Assembly: GCF_030012215.1 (NCBI RefSeq)
Contig: NZ_JASCXX010000012.1
Span: forward strand, 105,792-169,791
Source of the DNA: Anaerobaca lacustris
GTDB lineage: Bacteria > Planctomycetota > Phycisphaerae > Sedimentisphaerales > Anaerobacaceae
Length of the DNA stretch: 64,000 nucleotides
Direction of reading: 5' to 3'
Below are positions 62,502 through 64,000 of this stretch, piece by piece. How positions within the stretch are numbered: the stretch's first letter is position 1; each line of letters opens with the position of its first letter. The position numbers and the translations under genes were made by a program. Below the pieces are notes generated by a model. That model worked only from the letters and a program-made list of their open reading frames with translations. It was not told the DNA's origin and searched no databases.

Positions 62502-62530
62502 ATTATCCCCACCCCCAACACCCCCGTCAA
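62502..62530 (-). promoter_or_regulatory. Predicted sigma70 promoter of the sugar operon
   Basis: Read on the minus strand: TTGACG (62530-62525), 17 bp, GATAAT (62507-62502). It would give a leader of about 175 nt before the ATG at 62320. Confidence 0.65.
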
Positions 62531-62595
62531 CCCCTTTTCTCAGCCCGCAGCACCCCGCGGTTGCGCTGCGATTCATGCTTGCAGGCCAATCTCGT

Positions 62596-62624
62596 TTGAC
62601 CGCCGCACCGTGCTCTGGTATACT
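62596..62624 (+). promoter_or_regulatory. Predicted promoter of the DUF4258/YgiT pair
   Basis: TTGACC (62596-62601), 17 bp, TATACT (62619-62624). Only seven bases separate the -10 from the ATG of the broken toxin, so the transcript may be leaderless. Confidence 0.6.
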
Positions 62625-62631
62625 GGTTTGA

Positions 62632-62771
62632 ATGACCGACGTTCTGATACGGATCAAACGAGCGGTACTCGTCGGACGCTACGCATTCAGCGAGAGGGCA
62701 AGGGCAAACTGGTTCGTGAAGCCGGGACCGAGACCTACTACTTTCTGGTTTCGTCCAAGAAAGCGATCTGA
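62632..62771 (+). pseudogene. DUF4258-type toxin gene with internal deletion
   Basis: The first frame gives MTDVLIRIKRAVLVGRYAFS and then ERARA, the usual N-terminus of small DUF4258 proteins. A frame change near AGGGCAAGGGCA (62696-62707) joins KGKLVREAGTETYYFLVSSK, the usual C-terminus, which stops at 62769-62771. About half of a typical 90-100-residue protein is missing. The short direct repeat AGGGCA at the junction hints at slippage or recombination between microhomologies. The promoter still seems intact. Confidence 0.75.
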
Positions 62772-62777
62772 CGAAGA

Positions 62778-62996
62778 ATGGATGTGCTGCAAATCACGGT
62801 CTGTCCTTCGTGCGGGAGCACGGAGATCGAGAAGGTGTGCCGAGACTGGTCGGGCGAGTATGCAGGCCGCCCGTACACCGTGCCGTCACTGGAATTCTAT
62901 GAATGTCCGGCCTGCGGCGAAAGAATCTACGACCGCCAGGCCATGCGCAAGATCCAGCAGCATTCCCCAGCCTTCCACCACGCCCAAGCCCGATAG
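62778..62996 (+). CDS. YgiT-type zinc-finger antitoxin-like protein
   Basis: An intact 72-residue protein with two Cys pairs (CPSCG and CPACGE) that form a zinc finger around PYTVPSLEFYECPACGERIYD, typical of YgiT/MqsA-type N-terminal domains without the C-terminal HTH. These usually follow DUF4258 toxin genes. It starts six bases past the stop of the broken toxin and so has lost its functional partner here, unless the toxin is encoded elsewhere. Confidence 0.85.
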   Translation: MDVLQITVCPSCGSTEIEKVCRDWSGEYAGRPYTVPSLEFYECPACGERIYDRQAMRKIQQHSPAFHHAQAR

Positions 62997-63175
62997 CGCC
63001 TGCCAAGAAACGGAGTCTGTCCTTCGGCTCTCGTACGCCCGCGCCAGCGTCCGGAACACGGGGCAGTAGCGGACAGTTCACTCATTTCGGTCTTGAGTTG
63101 AGTATCGCGTCACCGGATATCCACTCTGGCGAGGTTTTGCCTCTTGGGCGGAAGACCCCCGGTGTGACGCAGCGA

Positions 63176-63445
63176 CTACCGGTTGAAATGCCGGTAGAAA
63201 TCCTTGCGGTCGCCAACTCGCAAGACGAGGACGCAGAGGACCTTCTGGCGGACCGTGTAGGCGATGCGGTAGCTGCCGGAGCGGATGCGCCAGATGGCCT
63301 CCTGGCCCTTGATCTGCTGAGCATCGGGCGGGAACGGTTCTTCGGCGAGGGAGTCGATCCGTGCGGCGATCTGCCGCTGGACCTTCCTGGGCAGGGCGGC
63401 CAGCACCTTGAGGGCCTGGCGGTCGATTTCGATGCGATACGTCAT
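63176..63445 (-). CDS. RelE/ParE-family toxin
   Basis: The 89-residue protein has the RelE fold pattern: YRIEIDRQALKVLAALPRKV, QIAARIDSLAEEPFPPDAQQ, IKGQEAIWRIRSGSYRIAYT and VLCVLVLRVGDRKDFYRHF. The basic Arg residues in the RSGSYRI and RKDFYR motifs are those of mRNA-cleaving RelE toxins. It lies 6 bp after the antitoxin gene and is co-transcribed. It appears full-length, unlike the two other toxin genes here. Confidence 0.92.
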   Translation of the reverse strand: MTYRIEIDRQALKVLAALPRKVQRQIAARIDSLAEEPFPPDAQQIKGQEAIWRIRSGSYRIAYTVRQKVLCVLVLRVGDRKDFYRHFNR

Positions 63446-63451
63446 GGCGGG

Positions 63452-63697
63452 TTACAGGCCCAGTTCCTTCTTTGCCTTCTCCCAGGACACGGTATCGTTG
63501 CGTTTGAGGGCTTTCTTGGCCAGGTCCAGGTCCATGCGGTCCTCCAGGGCCTCCAGCAGTTCGGCGTCCTCATAAGGGACGACGGCGAACAGCGGCTTGC
63601 CGCTGCGGGTGACCGTAATGCGTTCGCCCCCGTAGCTGACGCGGTTTCCCAGATCGGCGAGCTGCTGCCGAAAATCACTGGCGGCGATCTTGGTCAT
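63452..63697 (-). CDS. Phd/YefM-family antitoxin
   Basis: This 81-residue protein has the Phd/YefM N-terminal DNA-binding region (KIAASDFRQQLADLGNRVSY, GERITVTRSGKPLFAVVPYED) and an acidic/lysine-rich C-terminal part that wraps the toxin. It binds and neutralises the RelE protein and represses its own operon. AAGGAGATAC lies before the ATG. TTGTAC-rich operator palindromes lie just upstream. Confidence 0.92.
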   Translation of the reverse strand: MTKIAASDFRQQLADLGNRVSYGGERITVTRSGKPLFAVVPYEDAELLEALEDRMDLDLAKKALKRNDTVSWEKAKKELGL

Positions 63698-64000
63698 CGG
63701 CGTATCTCCTTACCATTGTACATGTTGTACTATTCGACTAAATTGTACAATATATTCAACCCCTCGGCAAGAAGTTTCTGGCCGGCGGGGGGATCGGGGC
63801 AGAGATCCTCGTCCAAGATACACAGATGACTACGATCTGCTGCAGTGAGTGAATAGCGCTGCGCTGGCAGTGTGCCAAGGACGGGTCCGGCTCGGGCGAC
63901 GACGGCCTGTGGATCGACCATGTCCGCCGGCAGCCGCAGCCATAAGCGCAGGGCACGATCGCCCCGAAAACAGGTGACTGTCCCTCAGACCTATACTGTC
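63698..64000. other. Right-end region: TA promoter plus unresolved sequence
   Basis: Positions 63715-63770 hold the antitoxin operator and promoter. From about 63770 to the right edge, a short minus frame (to 63730) is open for about 85 codons but matches nothing I know. The last bases include AAACAGGTGACTGTCCC (63969-63985), which resembles an arm of a dispersed intergenic repeat in planctomycetes; only one arm is visible. Confidence 0.4.
63715..63770 (-). promoter_or_regulatory. Promoter and operator of the RelE/Phd pair
   Basis: On the minus strand, TTGCCG (63770-63765), 17 bp, TACAAT (63747-63742). The -10 lies inside the perfect palindrome ATTGTACAAT (63742-63751). Two more TTGTAC elements lie at 63717-63722 and 63725-63730, so antitoxin dimers could cover the promoter, as in other Phd systems. 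Confidence 0.65.

Larger units (their letters stand above)
62321..62631. other. Intergenic region before TIM-DUF6807 operon
   Basis: This 311-bp stretch holds the minus-strand promoter of the sugar operon and, near its right end, the promoter of the DUF4258/YgiT pair. No gene was seen. Confidence 0.55.

Noticed and set aside
63730..63921. 63-codon minus-strand frame at the right end
   Set aside because: No family resemblance, no ribosome site, and it overlaps the antitoxin promoter. It may be part of a repeat arm.
1..64000. CRISPR arrays, tRNA/rRNA genes, prophage or integrase genes
   Set aside because: No regularly spaced identical repeats, no cloverleaf-like sequence and no recombinase motif were noticed by eye. 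A covariance-model scan would be needed to be sure about tRNAs.

Overview
The window reads as chromosomal DNA of a GC-rich planctomycete, most likely class Phycisphaerae or a relative. This is inferred from the gene content: exosortase with short-tailed PEP-CTERM-type exported proteins, a pseudopilin of the planctomycete kind next to a LamG protein, Tat-exported Gfo/Idh/MocA and TIM-barrel enzymes, a DUF6807 fusion, and long TPR proteins. No rRNA, tRNA, CRISPR array, insertion sequence or prophage was seen.

Region 1 (1-2612, minus) is the amino-terminal part of a large secreted beta-helix protein with Ig-like repeats; it runs off the left edge. Region 2 (about 2981-31530, plus) is one long exopolysaccharide/exosortase locus. 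It starts with an EpsI-type protein, then has a flippase, RmlC-type epimerase, pyruvyltransferase-like protein, Fe-S FrhB-like protein, glycosyltransferases, an O-antigen-ligase/polymerase-like protein, an N5-(carboxyethyl)ornithine synthase-like enzyme, a CapK/PaaK adenylating enzyme, a sugar-transfer ATP-grasp protein, CapA and the PssD/PssE pair. It ends with an assembly block: exosortase fused to a nucleotidyltransferase-like and left-handed beta-helix region, a Wzc-type tyrosine autokinase, an initiating sugar-phosphate transferase fused to a similar region, a 1428-residue TPR protein and a stand-alone LuxR-type regulator.

Region 3 (31531-35579) holds three small exported proteins with C-terminal sorting tails, each with its own long leader and two followed by hairpins, together with a 28-bp palindrome and good sigma70-like promoters. 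Region 4 (35720-37346, minus) is a Wza-like export lipoprotein and a membrane protein. These parts make a plausible pathway: initiating transferase, glycosyltransferases, flippase, polymerase, Wzc/Wza export, and exosortase sorting of surface proteins.

Region 5 (37631-48056) is housekeeping and mixed: class II ribonucleotide reductase, PilT-like ATPase, TilS, a TPR-like lipoprotein, an O-methyltransferase, then a minus-strand pseudopilin/LamG pair. Region 6 (48593-57485, plus) is a GntR/YtrA-type operon with two ABC exporters, a redoxin-like protein and two unfamiliar membrane proteins, followed by an ECF-like sigma factor. Region 7 (58180-62320, minus) is a three-gene Tat-exported sugar-metabolism operon with promoter and terminator. 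Toxin-antitoxin debris lies around it: a PIN-type toxin and a DUF4258-type toxin both carry internal deletions while their partner genes are intact, and an intact RelE/Phd pair sits at the right end.

The most unusual feature is the pair of fusion proteins in region 2, where the exosortase and the chain-initiating transferase each carry a degenerate nucleotidyltransferase/hexapeptide module and flank the tyrosine kinase.
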